A stretch of DNA of 64,000 bases from Betaproteobacteria bacterium (lineage in GTDB: Bacteria; Pseudomonadota; Gammaproteobacteria; Burkholderiales; Rhodocyclaceae), in assembly GCA_016709965.1 (NCBI GenBank), contig JADJLT010000006.1, positions 558,001 to 622,000 on the forward strand, given 5' to 3'. Shown here piece after piece: positions 24,365 through 32,372 of this stretch. Position numbers and translations under genes: made by a program. How positions within the stretch are numbered: the stretch's first letter is position 1; each line of letters starts with the position of its first letter. The notes under the pieces were generated by a model that was given only the letters and a program-made list of their open reading frames with translations, was not told where the DNA came from and did no database searches.

Positions 24365-24400
24365 AAAAAAAGCGAAGGCCGATCTGGTCTTCGCTTTTTT
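24365..24400 (+). terminator. Terminator after the monomeric isocitrate dehydrogenase gene
   Basis: AAAAAAGCGAAGGCC pairs with GGTCTTCGCTTTTTT (one wobble) around GATCT, ending in a T run. It is immediately followed by a copy of the dispersed repeat. Confidence 0.8.
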
Positions 24401-24431
24401 ATTTTGGGGCATTTTTTCCGGTTGACCGCAG
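24398..24431 (+). repeat. Dispersed TTCCGGTTGACCG repeat between the two isocitrate dehydrogenase genes
   Basis: A left arm TTTATTTTGGGGC is followed by ATTTTTTCC and the right core CCGGTTGACCGCAGC. It begins in the T tail of the preceding terminator. The rest of the gap to the dimeric enzyme (to 24602) shows no gene. Confidence 0.85.
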
Positions 24432-24602
24432 CAAAGCCGAATGTTTGCCGGATCGTCTGCCAACCGGCTAAATGGCTGACACCGGTTGCGGTTTTGCGAC
24501 ATAATTCCTTTTACTGCCCGGTGCCAGAGGCTTGCGTCGGGTGTTGCAGGTCAATGGCGCACGCGGCTGACTGCCCATCTGAAAACTAGGCAAGGAGTGG
24601 AT

Positions 24603-25844
24603 ATGACATCTCACATCACGGTTCCGCAAGGTGGTTCGAAAATCGTTCCGGGGCAGGCTACCCCGGACAATCCGATCATCCCCTTCATCGAAGGTGACGG
24701 GATCGGCATCGACATCACGCCGGTCATGATCAAGGTCATCGACGCTGCCGTGGCCAAGGCTTATGGTGGCGCCCGGAAAATCCACTGGATGGAAGTTTTT
24801 GCCGGCGAAAAATCCACCCGCATCTATGGGCCGGACGAGTGGTTTCCCAAGGAAACCTTCGATGCGCTGAAGGAATATTCGGTCTCCATCAAGGGGCCGA
24901 TGACGACGCCGGTCGGCGGTGGCATCCGCTCGCTGAACGTGGCGCTGCGTCAGGAGCTTGACCTTTACCAGTGCGTCCGTCCTGTGCAGTATTTCAAGGG
25001 TGTACCGTCGCCGTTGAAGCATCCCGAGCTGACCAACATGGTCATCTTCCGCGAGAACACCGAGGACATCTACGCCGGCGTCGAGTGGGCCGCTGATTCG
25101 GAACAGGCCAAGAAGGTCATCAAGTTCCTGCAGGACGAAATGGGCGTCAAGAAGATCCGTTTTCCGCTGACCTCCGGCATCGGCATCAAGCCGATTTCCA
25201 TCGAAGGCACGACCCGTCTGGTCCGTGCCGCGCTCAAGTACGTTATCGCCAACGACCGCAAGTCGCTGACCATCGTGCACAAGGGCAACATCATGAAATT
25301 CACCGAAGGCTTGTTCCGTGACATCGCCTACAAGGTGGCGCAGGAAGAGTTCGGCGCCGAGCTGATTGACGGCGGACCGTGGTGCCATTTCACCAACCCG
25401 AATACCGGCCGCGAAGTCACCGTCAAGGACTCCATTGCCGATGCCTTTCTGCAGCAGATTTTGCTGCGTCCGGCCGAGTACGACGTCATCGCCACCACCA
25501 ACCTGAATGGTGACTACATCTCCGACGCGCTGGCGGCGCAGGTCGGCGGCATCGGTATTGCCCCGGGCGCCAATATCTCCGATCAATACGCCTGCTTTGA
25601 AGCGACCCACGGCACGGCGCCGAAATATGCCGGTCTGGACAAGGTCAATCCAGGGTCGCTGATACTGTCGGCTGAAATGATGTTGCGCCATCTGGGCTGG
25701 GTCGAAGCGGCCAATCTGGTCATCAAGTCCATGGAAGCCGCCATCGGCGACAAGCAGGTGACTTATGATTTTGCCCGTCTGATGCACGGGGCCGAGGAGC
25801 TGTCCTGCTCGGCATTCGGCGACGCCATGATCGCCCGCATGTAG
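24603..25844 (+). CDS. icd: Isocitrate dehydrogenase (NADP), homodimeric type
   Basis: This is the 413-residue dimeric NADP isocitrate dehydrogenase of the TCA cycle. Key motifs are FIEGDGIGIDITPVM, the phosphorylatable loop GPMTTPVGGGIRSLNVALRQ (the Ser in IRSLN is the AceK target in the E. coli enzyme), NMVIFRENTEDIYAGVEW, the metal-binding DYISDALAAQVGGIG and the NADP-binding EATHGTAPKYAG. AAGGAG precedes the ATG. Presence of aceK two genes upstream, aceA and aceB nearby, and the intact serine loop suggest control by reversible phosphorylation. A hairpin terminator follows at 25873. Confidence 0.96.
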   Translation: MTSHITVPQGGSKIVPGQATPDNPIIPFIEGDGIGIDITPVMIKVIDAAVAKAYGGARKIHWMEVFAGEKSTRIYGPDEWFPKETFDALKEYSVSIKGPMTTPVGGGIRSLNVALRQELDLYQCVRPVQYFKGVPSPLKHPELTNMVIFRENTEDIYAGVEWAADSEQAKKVIKFLQDEMGVKKIRFPLTSGIGIKPISIEGTTRLVRAALKYVIANDRKSLTIVHKGNIMKFTEGLFRDIAYKVAQEEFGAELIDGGPWCHFTNPNTGREVTVKDSIADAFLQQILLRPAEYDVIATTNLNGDYISDALAAQVGGIGIAPGANISDQYACFEATHGTAPKYAGLDKVNPGSLILSAEMMLRHLGWVEAANLVIKSMEAAIGDKQVTYDFARLMHGAEELSCSAFGDAMIARM

Positions 25845-25872
25845 TAGCGCTGGACGATTTGGCTGGAAAGAG

Positions 25873-25894
25873 GCCCCCGCAAGGGGGCTTTTTA
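25873..25894 (+). terminator. Terminator after icd
   Basis: GCCCCC and GGGGGC form a 6-bp stem around GCAA, followed by TTTTT. It lies 28 nt after the icd stop. Confidence 0.8.
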
Positions 25895-25938
25895 TTTCCA
25901 GGGCGGGCCGAGGCGCCGCTCGGAAGTACAATTCGGGG

Positions 25939-26442
25939 ATGACAGAAAATGTAATCAACGAACCCGTCGAGGCTGAAGAAGCCACCGTGATCAACGAGCC
26001 GCGCCTGTGGCGCAACAACGGCTGGACTGCCCGCGTCATCAAGAACGAAGAGGACGAAGGCTGGGCTGTCGCCATGATCAAGGACGGCGAATCGGAGCCG
26101 GCGCTGGTCGGCCCATGGACCATGGGGCGCGACAAGAAAAACCCGAAGCCGCTCGACGTTTCTGCCTTCCAGACCCTGATCAAGACTGCCTCCGAAGTCC
26201 TGCGCCGGCACGAACATCAGCTACATGCCCAGCTTCACAAGAAACTCACGGTCAACCGGGAAAACGGGCCAATTTTGATAAATCTCGACATCGTTCCCGA
26301 TGAAGATGATCCCTACGCCACGCTGTCCGCCGAAGATGCTGACGGCGAGCAACTGGCCAGGGTGCGCGTCGGGCCGAATTTCAAGCTCAGCCCGGCCAGC
26401 GCCAACGCCTGGATAGACGACGAATTCCGCCAGCCCGAGTAA
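25939..26442 (+). CDS. Conserved hypothetical protein, acidic, 167 residues
   Basis: I do not recognise a family. The protein is soluble and acidic, with no signal peptide or membrane segment. The N-terminal 40 residues repeat an acidic pattern (NEPVEAEEATVINEPRLW), the middle has WTMGRDKKNPKPLDVSAFQTLIKTA and a helix ending HEHQLHAQLHKKL, and the end is acidic (DEDDPYATLSAEDADGEQ). Residues LTVNRENGPILIN are encoded by an antisense copy of the dispersed repeat (26247-26282). It lies 2 nt upstream of the SpoU-family methyltransferase gene, so the two are likely co-translated and it may have an RNA-related role; that is only contextual. Confidence 0.8.
   Translation: MTENVINEPVEAEEATVINEPRLWRNNGWTARVIKNEEDEGWAVAMIKDGESEPALVGPWTMGRDKKNPKPLDVSAFQTLIKTASEVLRRHEHQLHAQLHKKLTVNRENGPILINLDIVPDEDDPYATLSAEDADGEQLARVRVGPNFKLSPASANAWIDDEFRQPE
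26247..26282 (-). repeat. Dispersed TTCCGGTTGACCG repeat inside a hypothetical gene
   Basis: On the minus strand the stretch reads TTATCAAAATTGGCCCG, then TTTTCCCGGTTGACCGTGAG, matching the repeat consensus over its length. The host gene is on the plus strand, and the copy is read there as T-V-N-R-E-N-G-P-I-L-I. Confidence 0.7.
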
Positions 26443-26444
26443 CG

Positions 26445-26954
26445 ATGAGCATCGAAACCATCACCAGAAAACAGGCCGTCCAGGGTTACACAGGCTATTC
26501 CTGCATCGGCCTCTACAACCCCAAAGGCCCGGAAAACGTCGGCTCCATCATGCGTGCCGCCGGCTGTTACGGCGTTAATTCAGTCTTCTACACCGGCAAA
26601 CGTTACGAGCGCGCCGCCGAATTTCGCACCGACACCAAGCAGGTGCACCTGCAACTGCCGCTCATTGGCGTTGACGACCTGCAACAGGTCATCCCCTTCG
26701 GCTGCGTCCCGGTCGCCATTGAAGTGCACCCGGACGCCAAACCGCTGACCGAATACCAGCACCCGGAACGCGCCTTCTACATCTTCGGCCCGGAAGACGG
26801 CAGCCTGAAAAAGAACGTCACCGCATGGTGCAAGGACATCGTTTACATTCCCACCCACGGCTGCATGAACCTGGCGGCGACGGTCAATGTCGTACTCTAC
26901 GACCGCATGCTCAAGGCGGGCGGGTATCGGGCGGCGACCAGTTCTGCCGAGTGA
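26445..26954 (+). CDS. SpoU/TrmH-family RNA 2'-O-methyltransferase
   Basis: This 169-residue SPOUT-fold protein probably methylates the ribose of a tRNA or rRNA nucleotide using S-adenosylmethionine. The three SpoU motifs are present: NPKGPENVGSIMRAAGCYGV (motif 1), FYIFGPEDGSLKKNVTAWC (motif 2) and YIPTHGCMNLAATVNVVLYDRML (motif 3). It lacks an N-terminal extra domain, like the TrmL class, but the conserved contacts differ from TrmL enough that the exact target is not assigned. It starts 2 nt after the preceding hypothetical gene and probably shares its transcript. Confidence 0.88.
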   Translation: MSIETITRKQAVQGYTGYSCIGLYNPKGPENVGSIMRAAGCYGVNSVFYTGKRYERAAEFRTDTKQVHLQLPLIGVDDLQQVIPFGCVPVAIEVHPDAKPLTEYQHPERAFYIFGPEDGSLKKNVTAWCKDIVYIPTHGCMNLAATVNVVLYDRMLKAGGYRAATSSAE

Positions 26955-27042
26955 AACCGGCATCTGGCCGGTGATCAGTCTGCCTTAAGCTTCCTCGCGC
27001 ACAATCATCAAAATCTCGTAGCGAAAAAGGACAGGAGGCCGC

Positions 27043-28302
27043 ATGAATGCGTTCAACAAGCGTACAGCCAGGCGAATCGGCGCCGTCAGCCTGCTGCTGG
27101 CGCTTCTGGCCAGCCCGATATCCTGGTTTGTCGTTCGTGAAAACGTTGAACAGAGCACCGTTTCGCTGGCGATTGAAGAGTCGCAACGGCTATTGGGCCA
27201 TTTCGGCGCCATTGCGCTGAGCGGACCGGGCGCAGCAACCCATGCCGACAGCGCCGCCAAAGCGCTGGCCGGCGGCTTGTTCGACATTGCCGAAATCTAC
27301 GATGGTAAGGGGCAACGCCTGGCCGAGGCGATGACGTCGAACGGCCTGCAGGTTGAAGGCATTCTGCTTCACCATGCCACGCCGACCTACACCTCGACTC
27401 GCTACGAAAGCGTCAAGCTGCCCGACCAGCGCTGGGTGCTGCGCGTTTTCGTTCCGCTGCGCCTGGGGGGTTCGCCAGCGTCAGAGATCACCGGCTATTT
27501 CGAGGGCGTCCGTATCGTCCCCGAGTGGCAGCGCCAGCGGATGCTCGGCAGCTCGCTGGCTGCAGCCCTGATGGCCGGGTTGGCCTCCTTGCTTTGCGGG
27601 CTGGCGATCTATCCGGTGGTGGTTCGGCTGTCAGCCGATAACGAGCGGAAAGCCCTGGAGGTACTCGACTCGCATATTTCGATGATGGAAGCACTCGGCC
27701 GCGCCATCGCCAAACGCGATTCCGAAACCGGCGCCCACAACTACCGGGTCGCCTGGATCGCCGGTTCCATCGCCGAAAAGTTCGGCTTTCGCGGCAAGAA
27801 GATGCAATCGCTGATCGTCGGTAGTTTTCTGCACGATGTCGGGAAAATTGGCATACCCGACGCCATTCTCCTCAAGCCGGGTCCGCTCGATAGCGATGAA
27901 CTGGCCATCATGCAAACACACGTCCAGCTCGGCGAGGAAATCGTCAAAGGAATCGGCTGGCTGGAAGGTGCCAACAAAGTCGTCGCCGGTCATCATGAGC
28001 GGTGGGACGGCACCGGCTATCCGCGACGCCTCAAGGGCGAGCACATTCCCCTGGCCGCCCGCATCTTTGCCGTGGCCGACGTCTTTGACGCACTCTGCTC
28101 GCGCCGCCCGTACAAGGAGCCCTTGAATTTCGAGACCGTCATGGACATTCTCGACAGGGAAACCGGCAGCCATTTCGATCCGGACGTGATGACGGCGTTT
28201 CGGCCCATGGCACGGGATATTTATGAGCATCTGGCCGATTGCAGCGAAGAAGCCGCCAGCAAAATGCTCGAAGATCGCGTCCGCAAGCACTACGGGTTGT
28301 GA
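27043..28302 (+). CDS. Membrane-bound HD-GYP domain phosphodiesterase
   Basis: This 419-residue protein has an N-terminal membrane helix (about 12-30), a periplasmic sensor region of about 140 residues, a second helix (LAAALMAGLASLLCGLAIYPVVV) and a C-terminal HD-GYP domain. The catalytic motifs are present: GAHNYRVAW, the HD pair in GSFLHDVGKIGIPD, HHERWDGTGYPRRLKG (the GYP motif) and ADVFDALCSRRPYK. HD-GYP proteins break down cyclic di-GMP to pGpG and GMP, so this gene probably lowers c-di-GMP in response to an outside signal. AGGAGG precedes the ATG. It is a single gene. Confidence 0.9.
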   Translation: MNAFNKRTARRIGAVSLLLALLASPISWFVVRENVEQSTVSLAIEESQRLLGHFGAIALSGPGAATHADSAAKALAGGLFDIAEIYDGKGQRLAEAMTSNGLQVEGILLHHATPTYTSTRYESVKLPDQRWVLRVFVPLRLGGSPASEITGYFEGVRIVPEWQRQRMLGSSLAAALMAGLASLLCGLAIYPVVVRLSADNERKALEVLDSHISMMEALGRAIAKRDSETGAHNYRVAWIAGSIAEKFGFRGKKMQSLIVGSFLHDVGKIGIPDAILLKPGPLDSDELAIMQTHVQLGEEIVKGIGWLEGANKVVAGHHERWDGTGYPRRLKGEHIPLAARIFAVADVFDALCSRRPYKEPLNFETVMDILDRETGSHFDPDVMTAFRPMARDIYEHLADCSEEAASKMLEDRVRKHYGL

Positions 28303-28331
28303 GCGCTACCTGCAATTGCCAAGGCCACAAT

Positions 28332-28369
28332 ATTTCAATTTTGGCTGTTTTTTCCGGTTGACCGTGGCG
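28332..28369 (+). repeat. Dispersed TTCCGGTTGACCG repeat after the HD-GYP gene
   Basis: A canonical copy: ATTTCAATTTTGGC, TGTTTTTT, then CCGGTTGACCGTGGCGG. It lies 30 nt after the HD-GYP stop, with no gene inside it. Confidence 0.9.
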
Positions 28370-28445
28370 GTCAATTTACCGGCTAAATCACGGTGGCGCC
28401 AGGCTTCGTCTGGTCGCTTGCCTTCATGAACCAGTCTGGCTAAAC

Positions 28446-28465
28446 TTGTACAATATATTGAACAG
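28446..28465. promoter_or_regulatory. Candidate operator/promoter of the toxin-antitoxin operon
   Basis: TTGTACAA is a perfect palindrome, followed by a second imperfect half ATTGAACAG. The E. coli YefM-YoeB operator is built on TGTACA palindromes, so this is the expected autoregulatory site. It lies just before yefM. Confidence 0.5.
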
Positions 28466-28475
28466 GTAAAACATC

Positions 28476-28730
28476 ATGCGCGTTGTCAATTTCTCCGATG
28501 CCCGCAACAGTCTCAAAGCCATCATCGACCAGGTTAGCGACGATGCCGACTATACGGTGATCACCCGGCGCGACGCCTCCGATGCCGTCGTGATGTCGCT
28601 CGACACCTTCAACAGCCTCATGGAGACCGTCCATCTGCTCAAGTCGCCGGCTAACGCAGCTCACTTGGCGCGTTCCATCGAGCAATACCGCAAGGGCAAA
28701 ACCAAGGCGCAGGATTTGATGGATGCCTAG
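28476..28730 (+). CDS. yefM: YefM-type antitoxin (Phd/YefM family)
   Basis: This 84-residue antitoxin binds and neutralises the YoeB-like ribonuclease encoded after it and represses the shared promoter. The N-terminal DNA-binding part (MRVVNFSDARNSLKAIIDQV, then YTVITRRDASDAVVMSLDTFNSLMETVHLL) is typical of the Phd/YefM family. The acidic/polar C-terminus (KGKTKAQDLMDA) is the usual toxin-binding tail. The stop overlaps the toxin ATG, coupling their translation. Confidence 0.92.
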   Translation: MRVVNFSDARNSLKAIIDQVSDDADYTVITRRDASDAVVMSLDTFNSLMETVHLLKSPANAAHLARSIEQYRKGKTKAQDLMDA

Positions 28731-28989
28731 CCGGATCACCTGGACGCTCGCCGCCTGGGAGGACTACCAATACTGGCAAGGACAGGACCGCAAGACGCTG
28801 AAGCGGGTCAACGCTGTGATCCGTGATTGTCTGCGCGACCCCTTCGTTGGCATCGGCAAGCCCGAACCGCTCAAAGAAAATCTGTCCGGCTTCTGGTCTC
28901 GCCGCATCGACGATGCCAATCGCCTTGTATATTGCGTGGATGGGGGCGATCTGGTGATCATTGCTTGCCGATATCACTATGACAACTAG
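28723..28989 (+). CDS. yoeB: YoeB-type mRNA interferase toxin
   Basis: This 88-residue RelE/YoeB-family toxin cleaves mRNA on the ribosome. The family pattern is intact: WTLAAWEDYQYWQGQDRKTLKRVN, then KPEPLKENLSGFWSRRI with the expected catalytic glutamate at about 48, DDANRLVYCV with Arg at about 67, and the C-terminal CRYHYDN with His at about 85. All residues known to matter in E. coli YoeB have counterparts, so it looks active. It follows yefM with an 8-nt overlap. The pair lies next to an AT-richer orphan gene, which suggests an acquired segment. Confidence 0.93.
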   Translation: MPSRITWTLAAWEDYQYWQGQDRKTLKRVNAVIRDCLRDPFVGIGKPEPLKENLSGFWSRRIDDANRLVYCVDGGDLVIIACRYHYDN

Positions 28990-29128
28990 GCAGAGTTGCT
29001 GCGCGAATAGTGCGATAGATCAAAGTTTCGCGCTTCATGATTGGAAACTGAAGGTGGAGTTACCATTTGCTAAATCACTTTGACCTCTTTGGTTTAAGAC
29101 TATTTTCCGTTTCTTAGGTATCCACTCC

Positions 29129-29608
29129 ATGTCACTGTTACGATCATTTCTTGTCGCTTTCTGCTGCATCGCGTCATTTGGTGCTAAAGCTGACGGGTCT
29201 AGGGTCGTGACGGATGCAAGAGATTCTGCGGAATGGATCGCAAAAGCCTTATACATCTCCGGATATAAGGCTGATTTCACGGTTGATAGTCTCAAGGAAA
29301 TTGATCGTTTCTTCGACGACAATGCACCGAACGGTCGTCCTAAACCTGATGGGCTGCTTTCGTCTGACCTCGGAGCACGTCTTTTCGCACTTGGGAGCTA
29401 CGTTGGCGAGGTAATACGTCGTTCTTCAGATGGTGAATGGATAGGAAACGACAATGACTCTGAGGCTGAGATAAATATTGCACTTCATCTGAATAACGGC
29501 ACGATACTTCGGCCGGTTCAAAGAATTATGAAGCGGCTTCTCAACGGCAACGAGAATGGGGTGTATGTCTACGGAGTTGTAGCGCTCAGCCCTGATCTAG
29601 CACGTTGA
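29129..29608 (+). CDS. Exported hypothetical protein, AT-richer than its neighbours
   Basis: This 159-residue precursor has a signal peptide (MSLLRSFLVAFCCIASFGAKA). I do not recognise the family. The body has TVDSLKEIDRFFDDNAPNGRPK and GARLFALGSYVGEVIRRSSDGEW, which faintly resembles DUF3806-type domains. The codon use is clearly more AT-rich than that of genes on either side (for example ATA, AGA and TTA codons). With the toxin-antitoxin pair just upstream it may belong to a transferred segment between the HD-GYP gene and murI. No ribosome site is clear. Confidence 0.7.
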   Translation: MSLLRSFLVAFCCIASFGAKADGSRVVTDARDSAEWIAKALYISGYKADFTVDSLKEIDRFFDDNAPNGRPKPDGLLSSDLGARLFALGSYVGEVIRRSSDGEWIGNDNDSEAEINIALHLNNGTILRPVQRIMKRLLNGNENGVYVYGVVALSPDLAR

Positions 29609-29700
29609 ATGTCTGCTTATCCAAAGACCGGGCTTCCGCAATCGGTACTAGAGTTGGCGAATTCTACAATTAACAACAAACTACATTTCCGGATGTTCTT

Positions 29701-30486
29701 TTGACCTCCCACCCCATCGCAGTATTCGACTCCGGCCTCGGTGGACTAACTGTCCTTCGCGCTTTGCGCGAGCGCCTGCCGCAGGAAGACTTTTTCTATT
29801 TCGCCGACACCCGGTTTTTGCCCTACGGCGACCGGCCGGAGGTGTTTCTGCGCGAGCGTGGGGTGCTGATTGCCGAGGCGTTGGTGCGGCGCGGGGCGAA
29901 GGCTTTGGTGATTGCCTGCAATACGGCGACAGCGGCAGCGGCGGAGGCGATTCGGGCGGCGATTTCGGTGCCGGTGGTGGCGCTGGAGCCGGGGGTCAAG
30001 CCGGCGGTTGGGCTCACCAAGTCGGGCGTTATTGGGGTGCTGGCGACGACTCGGACTTTGGCGAGCGAGCGTTTTCAGCGGCTGGTCGGCAACCATGCCA
30101 ATGGTTATCGCGTGCTGGCCCAGCCTTGCCCGGGGCTGGCTGAGGCGATTGAGGCGCACGGGCCGGCCAGCGCCGAGGTGTCGGCCTTGCTCGATACCTT
30201 TGTGGCGCCGCTGGCTGCGGCGGCGGCCGATGTCGTGGTGCTTGGCTGCACGCATTATCCGTGGGTGGCCGAGGCGATTGCCCGGCGCATGCCGGCGGGC
30301 ACTGTTTTGCTGGATACCGGTGAGCCGGTGGCACGTCAGCTGGATCGCTTGCTGGCGACGCGGTGTTTGCTGGGGGGCGGACATGGCCGACTGACCTTGG
30401 CGACGAGCGGGGCGCCGGCTTCGGTGATTGCGACGGTCGACCGGATTTTTGGCCAAAAATTGAAAATTGAACACTGGGAGCCTTGA
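29701..30486 (+). CDS. murI: Glutamate racemase
   Basis: MurI converts L- to D-glutamate for peptidoglycan. The 261-residue protein has both catalytic cysteine motifs, IACNTATAAAAEAIR and VVLGCTHYPWV, and the N-terminal IAVFDSGLGGLTVLRAL. The start is TTG, with only a weak ribosome site before it. The last 15 residues (TVDRIFGQKLKIEHW) are encoded by an antisense copy of the dispersed repeat, so the C-terminal tail may be a recent addition. The CoA transferase gene starts 1 nt after its stop. Confidence 0.94.
   Translation: MTSHPIAVFDSGLGGLTVLRALRERLPQEDFFYFADTRFLPYGDRPEVFLRERGVLIAEALVRRGAKALVIACNTATAAAAEAIRAAISVPVVALEPGVKPAVGLTKSGVIGVLATTRTLASERFQRLVGNHANGYRVLAQPCPGLAEAIEAHGPASAEVSALLDTFVAPLAAAAADVVVLGCTHYPWVAEAIARRMPAGTVLLDTGEPVARQLDRLLATRCLLGGGHGRLTLATSGAPASVIATVDRIFGQKLKIEHWEP
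30431..30470 (-). repeat. Dispersed TTCCGGTTGACCG repeat in the murI 3' end
   Basis: Read on the minus strand: TCAATTTTCAATTTTTGGCC, then AAAAATCCGGTCGACCGTCG (one change in the core). It codes for the C-terminal tail of MurI as T-V-D-R-I-F-G-Q-K-L-K-I. Confidence 0.75.
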
Positions 30487-30487
30487 G

Positions 30488-31702
30488 ATGACTGGGGCGC
30501 AAAAAGACGGGGCACAGAAGCCGCTGGCCGGGCTCAAGGTGGTGGAACTCGGCACGCTGATCGCCGGGCCGTTCTGCACGCGGATCATGGGCGAGTTCGG
30601 CGCCGAGGTGATCAAGGTGGAATCGCCCGATGGCGGCGACCCCTTGCGCAAATGGCGCAAGCTGTACGAGGGCACTTCACTGTGGTGGGCCGTGCAGGGG
30701 CGCAACAAGAAATCGGTGACAGCCAACCTGAAGCATCCGGAAGGGCTCGCTTTCGTCCGCAAGCTGATCAGCGAGGCCGACATCCTGGTCGAGAACTTCC
30801 GCCCTGGCGTGCTGGAAAAGCTCGGGCTGGGCTGGGACACCTTGAAGGCAGATAACCCGGGGCTGGTCATGGTGCGCCTCTCCGGCTTTGGCCAGACCGG
30901 GCCGTACAAGGATCAGCCGGGCTTCGGTGCGGTGGGCGAATCGATGGGCGGCCTGCGTTACATCACCGGCTTTCCCGACCGGCCACCGGTGCGCACCGGG
31001 ATTTCCATCGGCGATTCGATCGCCGCGCTGTGGGGTGCGATTGGCGCGTTGATGGCGCTGCGCCACCGGGAGGTGAATGGCGGGGCGGGGCAGGTGGTCG
31101 ATGTGGCGCTCTACGAGGCGGTCTTCGCCATGATGGAGTCCATGGTGCCGGAATTCGACGTGTTCGGCTTTGTCCGCGAACGTACCGGCAACATCATGCC
31201 GGGGATCACGCCGTCGAGCACGCATACGACGAAGGACGGCAAGCACGTGACCATCGGCGCTAACGGTGACGCGATCTTCAGGCGTTTCATGCTGGCGATT
31301 GGCCGCGCCGATCTGGCTGAAGACCCGACGCTGGCCGACAATGCCGGCCGCGATTCCCGCCGTGACGAGATTTACGGGCTGATCGACGCCTGGTGTGCGC
31401 AGCACGATGAGGCCGATGTGCTGGCCACGCTGGCAGCTGCCGAGGTGCCTTCCTCGCGTATCTATTCGGCCGTCGACATGTTTGCCGATCCGCAATTCAT
31501 TGCCCGCCAGATGATCGAGTCAGCGCGCCTGCCGGATGGGAAGGAGCTGCGGATGCCGGGCATCGTCCCCAAGCTGTCTGAAACGCCGGGCAGCACCGAG
31601 TGGATCGGGCCGGCGCTTGGCGAGCATACCGACAGCGTACTGGCTGATTTGGGCTACGCGCCGGAGCACATCGCCGCATTACGAGCCGACGCGGCGATCT
31701 GA
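30488..31702 (+). CDS. CaiB/BaiF-family CoA transferase (class III)
   Basis: This 404-residue class III CoA transferase moves CoA between carboxylic acids; the substrate is not identifiable from sequence. Family features are GLKVVELGTLIAGPFCTRIMGEFGAEVIKVESP at the start, the catalytic aspartate expected in the LSGFGQTGPYKDQPGF region, and GGAGQVVDVALYEAVFAMME. The ATG 1 nt after the murI stop was chosen; the earlier in-frame start lies inside murI. Organisms of this type use such enzymes in degradation of aromatic or dicarboxylic acids. Confidence 0.9.
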   Translation: MTGAQKDGAQKPLAGLKVVELGTLIAGPFCTRIMGEFGAEVIKVESPDGGDPLRKWRKLYEGTSLWWAVQGRNKKSVTANLKHPEGLAFVRKLISEADILVENFRPGVLEKLGLGWDTLKADNPGLVMVRLSGFGQTGPYKDQPGFGAVGESMGGLRYITGFPDRPPVRTGISIGDSIAALWGAIGALMALRHREVNGGAGQVVDVALYEAVFAMMESMVPEFDVFGFVRERTGNIMPGITPSSTHTTKDGKHVTIGANGDAIFRRFMLAIGRADLAEDPTLADNAGRDSRRDEIYGLIDAWCAQHDEADVLATLAAAEVPSSRIYSAVDMFADPQFIARQMIESARLPDGKELRMPGIVPKLSETPGSTEWIGPALGEHTDSVLADLGYAPEHIAALRADAAI

Positions 31703-31748
31703 GCGAGCATGGCGCCGGTTCGCGTGCATCCAGGGTTGATTAGTGCAT

Positions 31749-31787
31749 GGCACGGTCAACCGGAAATTTTGGCAAAAAATGAAATTT
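31749..31787 (-). repeat. Dispersed TTCCGGTTGACCG repeat after the CoA transferase gene
   Basis: A canonical copy on the minus strand: AAATTTCATTTTTTGCC, then AAAATTTCCGGTTGACCGTG. It lies in the 247-bp gap between the CoA transferase and BLUF genes; the rest of the gap is AT-rich and shows no gene. Confidence 0.88.
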
Positions 31788-31949
31788 TTCGTTGGCGCTT
31801 GGTGATGCCCGTTGCCGAGATTCGCAAGAAATGGAAGCGCTTGTTCGCCCATAAAACGCGAAATACGACACCCTTCTTGATACGAAATTTACTATTCTCG
31901 AATAGACATCAGCGCTACCGCCACGGCTGCGCATTTACTTTGCAACCTG

Positions 31950-32372
31950 TCAGGTAGGCAGCTTTGCCATAGATTTCATGATTTCGAGGCACACGCCGGG
32001 TTTTGACGCTAGCTTGGTCGCGTCAAAACCATCCTCGAAGAATGGCGCGTAGTTTGGCAAGGCAATCGCATCTTGCTGGCTGAGTGCCCGATAGCCCATG
32101 TGCCATTCGTTAAATTCCCGCTCGAGAACAGGGGTCCGTAAATGCATCTCGATGTTCCGATGACGGGGATCTGACTTGATGATTTCGACCAAAGCGTCAA
32201 CGACGTCCGTCTCCCCTTCAAGTACCTGCATGAACGTACCTTTCGAGTACAAAAGCAGGCCGGTGACATTTTTTCGTTTGTTGTTCTGAACGGACTTTTT
32301 AAGAATGTCTTCGAGTTCGTCGTCCGAATAGTTTCGTACGGCTGTGCTGGTATAGACCAGTTCAATCAACAT
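31950..32372 (-). CDS. BLUF-domain blue-light receptor
   Basis: This 140-residue single-domain BLUF protein binds FAD and senses blue light. The key residues are present: Tyr7 in LVYTST, Asn35 in NVTGLLLYSKG, Gln49 in TFMQVLEGE, and Trp90/Met92 in NEWHMGYR. No output domain is attached, so it must act on a partner protein. The start ATG is used instead of the TTG one codon upstream because GAGG is spaced correctly. It is divergent from a chemoreceptor gene across a 312-bp region, making a light-to-behaviour link possible but unproven. Confidence 0.9.
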   Translation of the reverse strand: MLIELVYTSTAVRNYSDDELEDILKKSVQNNKRKNVTGLLLYSKGTFMQVLEGETDVVDALVEIIKSDPRHRNIEMHLRTPVLEREFNEWHMGYRALSQQDAIALPNYAPFFEDGFDATKLASKPGVCLEIMKSMAKLPT

